From the NCBI RefSeq assembly GCF_021134715.1, contig NC_060018.1:10619501-10683500 (forward strand): 64,000 bases of DNA. The letters run 5' to 3'. This document shows positions 33,368 to 45,666 of this stretch, in pieces (position 1 is the stretch's first letter; each line of letters opens with the position of its first letter). Source of the stretch: Daphnia pulex. Lineage: Eukaryota > Arthropoda > Branchiopoda > Diplostraca > Daphniidae. The notes beneath the pieces were generated by a model. It was not told the origin of the DNA. It did not search any database and saw nothing but the letters and a program-made list of their open reading frames with translations. The position numbers and the translations under genes were made by a program.

Positions 33368-33641
33368 TGAGCTAGTTGGAGAACCGAGGAGCTGTCAGTC
33401 TAAGTAGCAGTCTTATATAGGTATATAAGGCGACTGTAATCAGCTGTCAAGAACTAGTTAATGTCTGAAGTCGTTCTGCCATAGTTACACTCTCTCTTGT
33501 TTGAACTGTATCCCGATTCACAACTTTAACTATACTCAACTATATTACTGCTATCTAAAGTGTAGTGTATACTATTAACTATTGTTAGAAATAATTGAAT
33601 CAATACAGTTCTTTGTTCAATATATTATATTGACTCCAACA
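33368..33641 (+). repeat. Probable 5' LTR and primer-binding site of a copia element
   Basis: Sequence upstream of the copia gag start contains a TATA-like TATATAGGTATATAAGG (33415-33431) and ends ...CTCCAACA at 33641. It is followed directly by GGTTATGGGCCCAGC, the copia-type primer-binding site that pairs with an internal part of initiator tRNA-Met. The 5' end (TGAGCTAGTTGGAG) pairs partly with the 3' end as TTGGAG/CTCCAA. No second LTR is found, so the left boundary is a guess. Confidence 0.55.
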
Positions 33642-33708
33642 GGTTATGGGCCCAGCTACATGCTAAGTATTTGTTTGTTCACTGAACAGTGAATACGTTC
33701 TATTCAAT

Positions 33709-35465
33709 ATGGCATCTCAGAACAATGATGTGTTAAGGGATACAGCCCACATTCCAAAATTTGATGGATCAAACTTTCATACATGGAAATTTGGTCTGAT
33801 GCTATTACTTCGCAATCATGACTTACAGCAGATTTTTCTTGATATCGAAAAACTCCCAGCTGAGGTAACAAGTTTCTTTCAATCGAGAATCCAGTTTTAT
33901 CTAATAACTGAAGCCAACAGATTTTACAAATTCTCTGACTGTTGACGATTCACACCCAGTTTGTTTAGACTTACTGAAGCCAACAGTATAACATTTATCT
34001 CTTGTTGTTGATTAAATATCATTTGTTACTGTGGATGATTAACATCCATCTCGTTCCTTTTTTAACCTTGCTGAGGCCAACAAATATTTTATGTTGAAGA
34101 TTGATCAAAAGCTATAACAAACCAATTCATGGGTATCTGAAGCAAATGTATACTGATCCACTTTATATTTACTTATTCACTAGCCTAAAAATGCTGAAGG
34201 CGTTGTAACCAACAACGTTATGCCAATTAAAACCTGGCATCAACGAGACACACTTGCAAGCAACTATATTTACGCAACGGTCACAGATAAAATGAGAGAA
34301 TACTTCAATTGTGAAAATTCAGCAGCCATGTGGATAAGACTGTCAACGAGATTTACCTTCAGAACCATGGCCAACAAAGGGCAGCTGTGGTCTCAGTTCT
34401 ACGAATACCAATTCAACCAGTCCCAAGACATGTTAGCCAACATTACATCAGTTGAACATCTAGTTCGGCAATTAAAAGATCTTGAAGAAACCATCACAGA
34501 AGTTCAAACCACTAATAAAATTGTGAGTATTATCCCGTCTCAATTTCAACACTTTAGAGTTGTTTGGGATACGTACAATAAATCTGAACAGGCAAAGGAA
34601 TTGCTCACACTTCGTCTCCTGGCTGAAGAACGAAGAATGGATGCTGTCAAACGTGAGATCCCAAGAGAACGAAGTCCCAGCAAATCTGTAGAAGCACTTG
34701 CCGTCACGAATCAATATCGAAGAGGAAGTTATCGTGGTGGTCGCCACAACTAAAACAACAGGTGGCAATCCCAGTCGCAACAAAACAATTGGAAGAAAAG
34801 GCAAAATGTTTTCTGTGACTTCCACAACAGTTCTACCCATTCATCCGAAGAATGCAGAAATCATCCCAAAAACAAAAAGCAGAAAAGTGATCAGCACGCT
34901 AAAGTCAGTTTTCTCAAATCTAAAGAAGAAGAAGATGACCAAAGTTTTCACATCATGGAAGACTCTATGGAAAGCACAGAAGAAAATGACGAATGGTATG
35001 CTTACTCTGGCGCTACATGCCACATGTCAGGTAATGCAAGAGTATTTAGCCGTCTTCAAAAAGCTACCATGAGCTGGACTGTCAAAGGATTTGGAGTAAA
35101 TCGTCTTTATGTTGCAGGAACTGGAGATGTGTCCTTCAGAACATTTATTGACAATCAAACCTATACTGGAATATGCTGGAGAACGTACTTTACGTACCGA
35201 ACGTAGGAGTTAACCTTGTCTCTATTTGTTCGGCGACGGAAAAAGATAATATACAAATTCTTTTTTTGGAAAACGAAGTCTTCTTCTCGAAAAACGGAAA
35301 AATATCGATTAAAGGAAAGAAAGCGCCTAACGGCCTATATCAGCTTGACATCACAGAAATTCCGAAATCTGAATATAACGCTCTAGTTGTTAGACAGACT
35401 CTTTTAACAACTTGGCATGAACGACTTGGACATGTGGCAACCAAAACTGTTCAAATTCTGGCTTC
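33709..35465 (+). mobile_element. Ty1/copia gag, protease and pre-integrase, interrupted
   Basis: Gag starts MASQNNDVLRDTAHIPKFDG then SNFHTWKFGLMLLLRNHDLQ (33709-33870) and resumes after a ~270-bp repeat insertion as WHQRDTLASNYIYATVTDKM (34233) and LKDLEETITEVQTTNKI. A C-terminal Cys/His cluster, CDFHNSSTHSSEECRNH, lies near 34818 in another frame. The protease is at ~34996 as WYAYSGATCHMSGNAR, where the catalytic Asp of DSGA is replaced by Tyr. MLENVLYVPNVGVNLVSICS and the GAG-pre-integrase motif TTWHERLGH follow at 35173-35435. The element stops at ~35465, where similarity to the neighbouring KDZ-like element begins. Integrase and RT are missing here. Confidence 0.85.
33905..34120. repeat. 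Degenerate CTGAAGCCAACAG repeats inside copia gag
   Basis: The motif CTGAAGCCAACAG/CTGAGGCCAACAA occurs at 33908, 33974 and 34069, each followed by an AT-rich spacer and, in the first two, a GATT(C/A)ACA(C/T)CC block. The array interrupts the gag frame. It looks like an expansion of a short gag segment followed by decay. Confidence 0.6.
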
Positions 35466-37591
35466 GTTGACATGGCTACTACTCGGTTCCTCTTTGGAAC
35501 GTGCAAAACAACCCTTTGAAGGTTTTTTAGTTTGTCAAATTGAAACGGTCGTTTGTCGTACTCTACTAGATCTTTGTACAGACGCACCACATCATCCGCT
35601 TCCAATTGTTTATTTTTTAAATTTTCAAAAAGATAAATACCAATTGGTGAATGTGGTTTCATTTATTTGAAAAGCGCCATGCCAGTTTGCTGTAATATTG
35701 TATCGTTGTTTATGACACCCTCTCGGATGACGGTAGTGCTGGGAAATTTTGGTGAATCTAGAAACGTAGGGATTCTCTCTCCTGATACAATTTTGATGTA
35801 AGACGGGAGCGTATTGCTTACACTAGACGGCTCTTTGCTGGCGTATGGGAAGAAGCGCCTCCAGATAGAAAACACCGTTTCATACTTTCAACGTTAACAT
35901 GGCTACTACTCGGTTCCTCTTTGGAACGTGCAAAACGACCCTTTGAAGGTTTTTTAGTTTTGTCAAATTAAAGCAGCTGTTTGTCGTACTCTACTAGATC
36001 TTTGTACAGACGCACCACATCATCCGCTTCCGATTTTTTAAGACATAGCCCGGCATCGCTGTTCACCAATGCCGAAGCAAGTTTGTCCACTTTATCCAAT
36101 CCAGTGATCGAGTTGGAGTCTGTTTCAGTATCTTCAATGACGGAATCATGTTCGGGAGTCAAAAATGCATTGAATGATCCAGTTCCATATTATCATCAAT
36201 GTCAACTTGAAAAGGGTCATGGGAATAATTTCTTCATCCTCCATCCCTTCTTCTATCTTCACATCCATTTTGTCAACGGAAAGTACTTCCTGGACTGTTT
36301 TTCTGGATTCAAAATACAGGTACTAGATTCCGAACAACTCTTCGGTGTACAGTATGTTGAAGGTGAATGATGTAGCGGATATTTTTGAGATCCTAATATA
36401 TATTTGGAAAGGCTGTACATTCTCTCTTAAAGCCTTATATCGAAGGTTTGGAACTGTGATTGCGTATCACAGGAAGCCGAAGCCCTTGCCGCATTCAATC
36501 TACAGAGTTCGTCAATAAGAAAGGCCTCGAAATGCAAGTCGTTGGCTGCGGTTCCTAAAAAATAATGAATGAATGATTAAAATGACAAATCAGTCGAATT
36601 TTTAAGTTATTTTTCCTACCAGGAATGAAGTTGTTTACATGAAAATGGAAACTTTCCAACGATGTCGTTCCTCTTCCACATAGGTACACAGGAAGCTTAA
36701 TTTCCCCTTTAGTTAATTCACCCGTTTTGGTGTACAACTGAATGTTGTCCGGATCTTGATAGCAACTGACGTGTTTCTTTTCGACCTCCCAAACATCAAT
36801 TGCATCTTCGCGTAAGACAGAAACACCTAGGCACTCGTTAATACCGGTGAGAGACGTGACTAACTCATCCAGCAATGCTGTTGTCGTGCTTGTTCAACGA
36901 GCCTTCCAGCGACAGTGCTTGGCCATTTCATATTTGTTGATGGCCTTCATTTTTTCCTTCTGTTTCTTTGGATGGATTTGAAATTCTGGTAATCTTCAAC
37001 TCACTTTTCTTCGCTTCAATCAAACGATTGACGTCGTCAGCGTCGCATTCGAAGATTGTGGCAGACACTTTAGCCATAAAATAGCCATAAAGAGGATGCG
37101 ATTCATTTGTACACATCTTAGAAAGGCGACGCATGAAATGCCAACTGTCCATTCTCAATATCAGCTTGCTTCATTTAGAAAAAAACCGTTGGAATTGAGA
37201 TGGTCCTTCATGTTTACAGCAGTCGCGGTCAGTTAAAAAGATAAGAGGGGGGGGGGGGTTTCTGTGCTTTTTCGGATCGGTCCATGAGATCTTCTGTCAA
37301 AGTGTTGAGATTGGAAAGGCTTTCCGAAGTTGTCAATATTGAGATGAGCACCTCTCCTTTTTCGTTCCCGATTTTGCAGCACCAGGACACAGATTTAGCG
37401 GCTGTTCCTTGCAATGTTCTAGTTATTTTCTTGGTGGAGATGATTTTAAAAATGGATCCGTAGATGGAAGTGGCGCTGGATTTTAATACTTGATGTCGAG
37501 ACCAAACGTCTATTACGTAAACAGAAAGAAACAATTTCGGTGATGGAGGAGAATTGACAAATTTGAATTTTTGGCAATTTTTTATTGCCAA
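35400..37591 (-). pseudogene. DUF6729-type (KDZ-like) transposase, copy 2
   Basis: Minus strand, lacking the N-terminal zinc domain. 37560-37240 encodes KLFLSVYVIDVWSRHQVLKS, ATSIYGSIFKIISTKKITRT and VSWCCKIGNEKGEVLISI. A G-run at 37244-37258 precedes the TDRDCC motif in another frame. 37158-36928 has MRMDSWHFMRRLSKMCTNES and HPLYGYFMAKVSATIFECDA. 36875-36640 has LREDAIDVWEVEKKHVSCYQ and RGTTSLESFHFHVNNFIPG. The C-terminal part (36160-35665) gives SEADDVVRLYKDLVEYDK, then SMKRCFLSGGASSHTPAKS and TVIREGVINNDTILQQTGMA. It aligns in order with copy 1 and extends further C-terminal. Frameshifts are frequent. It sits between copia and Tigger pieces, as part of a transposon nest. Confidence 0.7.
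35466..36032. repeat. 137-bp direct repeat at 35466-35602 and 35896-36032
   Basis: Both copies begin ...CATGGCTACTACTCGGTTCC and end ...CGCACCACATCATCCGCTTC, with about eight differences. In the minus strand both encode VVRLYKDLVEYDK from the transposase C-terminus. The first copy abuts the broken copia frame, so a rearrangement duplicated the transposon end at that junction. Confidence 0.85.
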
Positions 37592-37619
37592 ACCATTTCG
37601 TTCGGAAACACTCGTCGTG

Positions 37620-39290
37620 TTTCCAAACTTTGGCTTTCTTGATAGCAGCCTCTTGTTTCTTCGTTTCCTTCCGAATTTTTCTTCGTAATCCTCTTTACTC
37701 TACTGTAGCTCAAGTTTGCTTGTTAGATTTCTTGCGAGCCTAATCTTTTATTCGATTTCAACATGCGTGGCCCACTTTTTGACACCTTGGGAATCGGTAG
37801 TAAGTCGCAGGGTGCGAAATGACGAACCACTGAAGATGAACTGTCGACGTTTTCTTCTGTAACAGATATAGTCGGCGAGGGAGTACACGACACAGAACGT
37901 TCCTGCTGTTCATAATGCTGGACTGGAGTGGAAGAAGCTACTGTCAAACGTCACTCTCGTCGTTTTCTTGTGGAAAAGGAACGGTAGGTGTAGGTACACG
38001 ATCCAGCAGAAAGGATCATTCTATTTTGATGCTGGTAACACTGAACTGGAATGGAGCGAGTATGTGGCACGGCATAATCTGCTTACGGAGTAATAAGAGT
38101 AGAAGGAACTGACGACGAAGAAGAAGACGGTGATGGCTGGTTAAGGCGTAGCGGCTGATCCATTCTACTATGAGCTATTGGAGAAAACACTATTCGTCCA
38201 TGTACCGTAACGGCTAAAGAATATTGCATTGCTGCTTGTTACAGCACAAGCAGTAATGTTGCAACATCATCCCTCACATCACTTGAAGTCTACAGAAGGG
38301 AATGTGTGGGTTCACTTACTATAAATCACACATAAAATAATTTTAGTCTACGAAAAAAATCGTTTCTTCATGGTTTCAGCTGGTAAATCACTTGTCTTTG
38401 ATAATGAATACATTTTGTATGGTATCACTGTACGATTATGTGGGAAAATTCCAGTAGAAGAAAATCCTTTCTTAATGGTGTGTTCGGGAAAAGCTTTCTC
38501 GATGACTAACTTTTAGATGATTGGGACGTCATAAACTGTAATAGCCTTGCCTGGATTCCTTCGCATAAATTCATTATGACCCTGCTTAAGATATCTTCTG
38601 AACGGGCCATAGAAAGTTTGAGAACCATGAGATGTGTGGGGAGGTAATGTTTGAAGTATTATTCCTTGTTCTTTGCAATACATCACAACAGAATAACTAA
38701 CATGAAAGCTGTGGCCATCAACAAACACAATGACTGGCTTTGTAGGCGAACCAAAAATGTGACTCCTTAGGTTTTTCAATACAAGAAGAAAATAACCTTT
38801 ATCCATCCACCCGGATTGATTTGCCAACGGAAGCCATCCGTGCGGAACTACGTCCTTCATTTTTTAGACACTTTCACTCTTGGGATATTAAAACACCTGG
38901 ATAAAGTTTTCCAGAAGAACTAACCATTGGGAATCTTGTAACATTTATTCCTCTTTCTGAACCTTTTTTGGAATAAACCTAGAAATAAATATACTAAGTA
39001 AAATTACAAATAATTAAATATAAATAAAATCAATTACCAGATGTGTTCCTGTTTAAACAATAACTTTTTTGGAATCTAAAACAGTAGGATCGTTCGATTC
39101 GTTTGTTTTGAAAATTTATCATCTGTGAAATCGTATTTCTTGTACAAGACCTCAACTTGGTCGTAAAAGTTCTCCATTACTGGATGGTTCGGGGCACCGG
39201 CTCTCGCTATGCTAGTTCCTTCCGGCTTTCTAAGTGTTAACCGAGGATGGCGTTTCATGAAATTTTGTAAACCAATCGGCTCCAGCACAA
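37620..39290 (-). pseudogene. Tigger/pogo-type transposase
   Basis: Minus-strand order: 39288-39110 carries the end of a CENPB-type helix-turn-helix, FMKRHPRLTLRKPEGTSIAR then NFYDQVEVLYKKYDFTDDKF. The segment with the first catalytic Asp (NxDE) is garbled. 38900-38513 carries the DDE core: HGWLPLANQSGWMDKGYFLL, PVIVFVDGHSFHVSYSV (second Asp), LQTLPPHTSHGSQTF and RRYLKQGHNEFMRRNPGKAI. 37950-37620 carries the tail, PIPKVSKSGPRMLKSNKR with a basic segment continuing in another frame. The order and spacing match Tigger/jerky-like transposases of ~450-550 residues. Several stops and shifts show it is dead. Confidence 0.75.
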
Positions 39291-39299
39291 CTATTTTTT

Positions 39300-40240
39300 G
39301 ACCAGTTGGGATGAATTACAATGCCATTTTATTGAGCGTGCGAAAATGTCAACTCCTTCAACAATTGAGCATATTTTTGTGATTTGACATGCAACCATGC
39401 AACACTAGATGGCAGCACCCTAGATGGCAGCAATCTTGATGTGGGAGATACCTCGGCCTTCTCTAATCTACTGTATAGGCCTTTCCGTTTGTCTCTCTCA
39501 CTTGTCTGCTGGCTGGTGCTTAAGTTTTTGGAGTTCTACTGTCGCAAACAAAGAAATTTTTTTTACGTTAGGTTTTTTAAATATTATTAAAAATACCCTA
39601 CAATAGAAATAGCCGACAATAGAAAAAAGTAACAATTTAGCAATTCCTTTTCCTGTTTTTGTTCGCTGGGTCTTGAGTAATTTAAGACAAAGTAATGTTT
39701 ATCAATGAAACAGTACATTTCTTGCAACATTAAAGTATTACATTTCTGCATAAATAATCAGCCACTCGTGTAAAAGAAGAAAAAAAGACAAAAAAAATGT
39801 AAGATTTCCCAGCAAATTTCTGTGGAGGAGTCAAACATAATGTCTGCCATGAACTCCTTTGTTTTACGCCAACCTAAATGTTAAGTAAAGAACTGTAAAT
39901 TTCTTCACACCGCAATTCCTTCGTGCTTCTTTTTTTCTTCGTATTTAATAACTTAGTAAAATCTTATACTTTCTCTTTTAACGTTTTAAAAATTTGTAAA
40001 CATTTTAATTGGTTCTTCCAAATTGTATTCACAAGTCGAACAGGAAATGAAAAATTGATTTAAAAAATAAAGCGCTAGGATCTTTAGTCGACATATTGTC
40101 TTACAGATCACCAACTTAATAAATTTCACCAATCTACATTTCCACGGAGAATACTTTTAGCCAAGATCACCTCCAAAAAGTGGTCGCCTACCGTGGATCC
40201 TAAAATTTTACATCTTTTCATTACTGTTTCAAAATTTTTT
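39300..40240. other. AT-rich, no gene recognised
   Basis: A short duplicated motif CCTAGATGGCAGCA lies at ~39417-39435. The rest is low-complexity AT-rich DNA with no supported coding region. Confidence 0.5.
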
Positions 40241-40241
40241 T

Positions 40242-40620
40242 TTAATTGTTATTGATAATTTTACCAGTGTATGATGCAAATTCTTCCTTGGCACGATGGA
40301 CATATTTCTTCTTGATGTTCACGGATAATGAATTCCATCCCTTGACGGCATTAGAGTTAAGTTCAAGTATGTTATCACGCCATGTAGGTTTTTTGCAGCC
40401 GGTCTTCTGGAAATCATCACACATGTACCTATAAGTAAAAACCTGTTAGTTACAGCATACAAAAATAAATAAATGGTTAACTTACCCAAAAATTGGATTA
40501 AAGCACATTTTTTCCTCGATTGCTTTATCCTTCTTCGGAATTGGTAGAGTGAGCTGGTCCTGGGTCTGCCTTCTCGAGTAACTTTTTCCTGAGTTCAAAC
40601 AGCATTCAGTCGGATAACGA
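40242..40620 (-). CDS. Unrecognised two-exon gene piece, HMG-like character
   Basis: Exon ~40605-40488 encodes SRRQTQDQLTLPIPKKDKAI then EEKMCFNPIFG with a GTAAGT donor. The next exon (40432-40242) encodes MCDDFQKTGCKKPTWRDNIL, VKGWNSLSVNIKKKYVHRAK and EEFASYTGKI, ending at TAA. The spacing of Trp, Tyr and basic residues in the last part recalls an HMG box, but I cannot confirm it. Arg/Gly-rich minus-strand segments upstream at 41124-41040 and 41375-41280 (GRGNHGGHIIRGHGARGRG, RGNRGRRGPRGAGRG), each preceded by a splice-acceptor-like sequence, may be earlier exons. Confidence 0.3.
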
Positions 40621-40802
40621 CTGCATTACCCAATTTACAGAAAAAGGGGTTGTCCTGGTTGCGTGCATGCATGGAAGGTCTAACAAAGGGTGTGTATGAA
40701 TGAATTATACAAACTAAGTGCGTGTGCAAAAAAATAATTATACAAAGAAAGGAATATCAAGTAAAATGCAGCCGGAATACAATAAAGAGGGAAACCAAGG
40801 GG

Positions 40803-40945
40803 ACAAAGCAAACACAAAGCAAACACAAAGCAAACACAAAGCAAACACAAAGCAAGCACCAACCAAACACCAACCAAACACAAAACTAAAAAGGGTGCAA
40901 CTAAACACCAAACTAAAAAGGGTGCAACCAAACACCAAACTAAAA
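40803..40945. repeat. AC-rich compound tandem repeat
   Basis: First part: GCAAACACAAA (11 bp) repeated about four to five times from 40807. Second part: a ~25-bp unit AAACTAAAAAGGGTGCAAC plus CAAACACC, repeated about three times to 40945. Both parts are open in several frames, so the apparent Lys/Thr/Asn-rich peptide is not evidence of a gene. Confidence 0.85.
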
Positions 40946-41399
40946 AAAAAAATTCTTTAAAATTTGGTGGCAGGGGACATGCTTAAACTTGGAAACTCAA
41001 AAAAAGTAAAACCAACCAAATTTTACAAGCGGGATGTGAGGGGACTAGATAACACGTCCACAGGCTCCACGTCCACGGGCTCCATGTCCACGAATAATGT
41101 GTCCTCCATGATTGCCACGACCTGTAAAAAAGTTAAGAGGGGAAGGGTTATTACTAAACATTAAGGAAAAATCTATTGGCCCCCGGATTTCGGGGCATTT
41201 TGCGTCCTATAGTCTACGCCTGCTTGATAACGGAGTACTACTGGCTTCCAAGCTAAGATCTTCTTTGGAATTTGGGGTAGATAAATGAGCTGGTGCGCCT
41301 CCTCTGGACTCTCCGCCGGCCAACGTACCACGTCCTGCCCCTCTTGGACCGCGTCGTCCACGATTCCCACGAACTGCTACAGTTAGTAGGCTGGAGAAG

Positions 41400-43950
41400 T
41401 TCTTGACGTTAGTCTCCCTAACCCTGGCATTAATTATTTATACTGGTTATTTATACCAGCCATGATATACATGGTAAAAACACGTACTACTTCACAGCAG
41501 GAACTGTGGAAGTAAGAAGAAATTCTTACATAACTTTTTAGTGCATCGTTGATGGAATCCCTTTCATTGAAAATCAGGACGAACGAACGGAAGTTAAGAT
41601 TGACCACCATTTGAAAATCCAGGATCACCCCACATAGCAAATAGCTCCGGTATTAAAAATTAATAAGTCAAGAATCTTACATTAAAAAAAAATAAAAAGT
41701 TAAGACTACCTTTATTGCCAGCGAATCACACTCCTTTGAAGATTTGTTTAAGTATAAATGACAGGTGAGGCCAAGTTCTGCCTTTTCGAGCAATTTTGGT
41801 TTCAGATCCAATATTTCTGTATAAATGGCAGAAAAAAACTATATTCTTTAAAAAAAACTTATTTTCTTTTGTTTGGAAGCGATAGAATTGAGGAAGGTCG
41901 TCTTCGATCGACGAGAAAAGTTTAAATTCTTGGGTGTACGACATTTCTTTTTCAAGGTGTGGAATGAGATTGGTGATATCTGAGCGAGCAACAACTTGGG
42001 TAGCACAGCTATCCCTTGTGCCTAATTAATGAACCAATGAAAAATTGTTAGGCGGATTGTAGATTTTGTACATACAAGCCTCGGGATGTGTGTAAGACAC
42101 ACTGTAATAATAGAAAATTGGAAAACACGTTATGCTTTGAAAACGTTTCCAATAAAAATTTACTACCGGATATTTCTTTGGTGGCACCATCTTCTGTAAG
42201 ATATGGTGCGAATGTTTTCCGCAAATACGGTAAATGTCCACATAAATACACACACATTCAACTTCACTACAGCATTTTTCTTGGAAATAAAACCTCAGTA
42301 ATTCTTACCACAAGTTATCTGGACTGTCCCTTGGAATCAGCGGAAATTCCACATCGATGACGTACTGCGGAAATTTTGCTGAGTCTACCTTACTCTCCAC
42401 TTCTGAGCCTTCTCCACTAGGCGAAAAGCAGCCGACCATAATGGATTATTGCCACCGAAATCCAACTGTCCGGTATATGCCTTGTAAGTTGCCATGTTCT
42501 GCATTCTCAATTCCGCAGCAGTCGTCAGTCGTCACAGCCATCGTATACTCGCCTTCTCCTTTCATTCGCTTGTTGCTTTCTCCTTTTATCTTCTACCAGG
42601 TAGACTCCCATTTTTTTTGTTTGTGGTCGGTAAATCTGGATACAGGCATAAGACTTCTCTTTGCCTAGTTTCATTTTCAAAGACTCGTTTGTTCCAATAA
42701 CTGACTTTAGAATAGACAAACCGTCATTTACTTACAAGAAAATATATCGTGGAAATAAACATCGTACATCGTAGAGCAGCGAAACCCTTCAAAGTTTGAA
42801 AATCGCAGTTCATGGTTCTTTATCCTCCTTTTTCCTGAAATTCTTCAAACAAAACTCATACATTTATACCTTTTTGACTGAACGGAACTTTGAACTGAAC
42901 TTATTTGAACAGAACTTTGAAATTTTGACCATGAAATCTTAATTTCAAGAAAACTTATTTTTAGATACAGACGATGTATTCTCGTTGTAAGTCACTGTAA
43001 AAAAACTGAACTTTTCGTCTGGTTCCTTTATTTACAGGCTTCCAGTTTTTGAAAGTTTCTATAATATTTCCTTCATCAAGCTGAAAACTAGATCAGCGAT
43101 CTTTGGTACACGAATTAACTTAACTGGTAAGGAATTTTATACCAAGAAATTAGACAATATAGTTCTATCATAGAATCTATCCGAGAAAAACAGGTGTTGT
43201 TGTATTTTTCACGATAACGAAATGTCATTGCAGGGAACCATATCGTGCTTTTTCCCTTTTACATCAAACAAAAGGTGTTTTTATGAGTGGTTTCTCCTCT
43301 TCTTCTTTCGTTTAGTTTTTTGCATTCGTTTGGCTTAAGATACAAATTATGACATTTTAATGCCACACTTTCATTGCCACTTGACATTTGCAACTTGTCA
43401 AAGTGTTGTTTCCATATTAGAGCAAATAATTTTGCTATATTGGAGGTTTTAATAACTGAAATTCCTTCCTTTCCGATTGGTATGATGTCTGTCGAAAACA
43501 CTTTAGAGTTGTACCAGACTGGAATTGAAAGAATTCAAAGCATCACATTTTCTTTTCCCAACAAAACGTGTAAGGTGGCAGCATTAACTACTAGCAGACG
43601 GTTTAGGAATTTTTTTTATTGAATTTAACTGTTCATATGAAGAACAAAATTATGTACATTAGATGTGTGAGTTAAAAATAAAAAAAATGACGGCCACTTG
43701 CACCAGCTGTACCCCCGTTTAAATTTCAAGTTAAGTCCTAAAATATAAATTTGCGCTCTTCCCTAGGAAGAATGAATGATCATGCATTATTAGCTTCATG
43801 TACATTGAATTTCCCATAATGGGATGGCCACATTTCCTGATGTGACGTTAGAAACCCTGGAAGATATTTTCCATTTAACGATCTTTATCTAAAAGCAGAA
43901 ACAGATATTTTACCAGAAGATGTCGTCATCTTTTCATTTGCCGGGTTGAA
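41400..43950. other. Possible decayed minus-strand exons, unassigned
   Basis: Minus-strand segments with fair splice acceptors include 42022-41870 (SCATQVVARSDITNLIPHLE, EFKLFSSIEDDLPQFYRFQT) and 41640-41440 (VILDFQMVVNLNFRSFVLIF). At 43501-43259 another open segment reads PIGKEGISVIKTSNIAKLFA. None matches a family I know. They may be parts of one uncharacterised mobile element or gene. Confidence 0.25.
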
Positions 43951-44310
43951 CTATTCTACTATGAAAGAAGTGTGAACTAGAGCATTAGTCTGAACAGCTT
44001 GCCAAAGATTGTACTTTAATCCGCATAAACCATAAAAAAATTTTAAATCCATCAGGGAGAGCACATTGCCTGGATCGGGAACTTTCTTCACTGCATCCAT
44101 CAGCATGTGAATAAAAGGAGTAACTGTTGAACCAATCAGGGTATAATTAAGTAGAGCTTTCCCAATTTGACACATGCTTGTGAGACTGACGACAAGACTT
44201 CCAAACATAACTTTACATTCTTGACACATTTCCAAGACGATGATGATGAATTTTGCATTTAAAGTCTTCCTAGACAACAAGACTTCCAAGACGCAAGACT
44301 TCATAAACAT
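43951..44310 (-). CDS. Hypothetical 119-codon open frame
   Basis: Encodes a peptide with SLVVSLTSMCQIGKALLNYT and FFYGLCGLKYNLWQAVQTNA. Its first third overlaps a degenerate tandem repeat, so the start is unreliable. The C-terminal two thirds look like ordinary coding sequence, but I cannot name a family. TGACGGCCACTTGCAC occurs on both flanks (~43688 and 44506), which suggests a duplicated or inserted unit. Confidence 0.25.
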   Translation of the reverse strand: MFMKSCVLEVLLSRKTLNAKFIIIVLEMCQECKVMFGSLVVSLTSMCQIGKALLNYTLIGSTVTPFIHMLMDAVKKVPDPGNVLSLMDLKFFYGLCGLKYNLWQAVQTNALVHTSFIVE

Positions 44311-44490
44311 AACTTGGCATCCTTGACAAAACTTCCAAGGCGATGACTGAATTTTGCATTAACAGTCTTACAAGAATTCAAAAAGATAACTTGACCTCCT
44401 TGACAAAACTTCAAAGAAAATCACTGAATTTTACATTAAGACTTCCAAGACGATGACTGACTTTTGAATGATCCGACTTCCAAGACGTCA
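44180..44490. repeat. Degenerate tandem repeat (ACTTCCAAGACGATGACTGA units)
   Basis: Units carrying AACATAACTTNNCATNCTTGAC, then A(A/C)TTCCAAGRCGATGA, then TGAATTTTGCATT begin near 44203, 44307 and 44381, with a partial unit near 44441. Spacing is 60-105 bp, so units have gained or lost internal pieces. Confidence 0.7.
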
Positions 44491-44499
44491 AAACAATCA

Positions 44500-45640
44500 A
44501 ATTAATGACGGCCACTTGCACCTCCAACCGGACGAGCAGCACTGCAATGATCAGTAACGCCATCTAAAAAAAGAGTCGCAGAGCGTTGGTTGGGTTGCGA
44601 TAGAGACAAATGTCGATAAAGAGTTGCCTCAACTGAACGAGCATTTGGAAAAAGGTCACTTCTTCCAACGTCTTTTCCCAAACTATGGATTCTTGACTAT
44701 TCACACATGCACTCCTCGACTCTCAACTTCTATCAAGAATTGTTTTAGTAAACTTATTTCAGTGTCAGAAGATGCGTTAATTTCTCCTCTTAATAACAGC
44801 CTCAATGACTCAGTTTCTTGAGTATTTCTTTCCACCTTCAAAGTACCATTCTTCATTGAACGTACTGCTGGCTGTGCGTTCTTCAAGTGTAGAACTTCCA
44901 AGACTGTGTAGAATAGAATCTTCCATTTCTATCATGAAGGATGCACCATGAATCTGTTTCAGACCAACTAATTACTTGATCCAGGATACATAAAAATCAT
45001 GTGTTTGGATTATAGATAAATGAGGATCTTCAAATTTGACAAGAAAATTATTTTTGATGGTCATTTTTCTTCCATTCCAATTTTCTTTTCATACAGAGCA
45101 GCAGTTCCATTCTCAAGAGATTCCTTTTTATTATTTAAGTAAACAAAATAAAAGGGAGATGTGAGTTGAAAAGGATTGTCAAGGGTTTGTCCTGTGAAAG
45201 GGTTGAATATGGTAGGCCAGATAATTTGATTCTTCTTTGTCTGTATGCTGAAACATCCTTGAGCAACAAATTTATGCATTGAGTTCAATTATCTGTTTGC
45301 AAACCAGGCTTGCAATCTTCTTCTAATCACATCTAAAAAAAATTCAATCATTTTGTAAAAAAAGGAAGTTGAGGCGCTTAGCATGCTAGGAGGGGAAATG
45401 AGGACGGTGAGGTCCATTTAGCTGAGAATTGTGTCCATTTCATCGTCGCTTAAACCCTCAGCCAAATCGGAATTTTCTCCATTGCACTTAGATAAAAAAT
45501 TCACTTTCTTTCATGACATCAAAGGTCACAAACGTTTCTTTGATTAAAATAGAAAAATTACATTGCAATTTTTTTCCAATAATTACAATTACGTTTTTGG
45601 TGCAAACGTCACAGCAGCTAGGAATAGCAATAGGGGAATG
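44500..45640. other. No gene recognised
   Basis: The open stretches (for example 45288-45061 minus, with KFVAQGCFSIQTKKNQIIWP) have no recognised motif. The rest is AT-rich. I see nothing else that can be supported before the transposon at 45667. Confidence 0.4.
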
Positions 45641-45666
45641 GAGCAACTGCAAGAGAAGGGGTTGAG

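Noticed and set aside
40242..40424. HMG-box identification
   Set aside because: Only the spacing of a few aromatic and basic residues fits; kept as an unrecognised exon instead of a named domain.
40680..40960. Lys/Thr/Asn-rich frame and its hydrophobic antisense
   Set aside because: Both arise from the 11-bp and 25-bp AC-rich tandem repeats.
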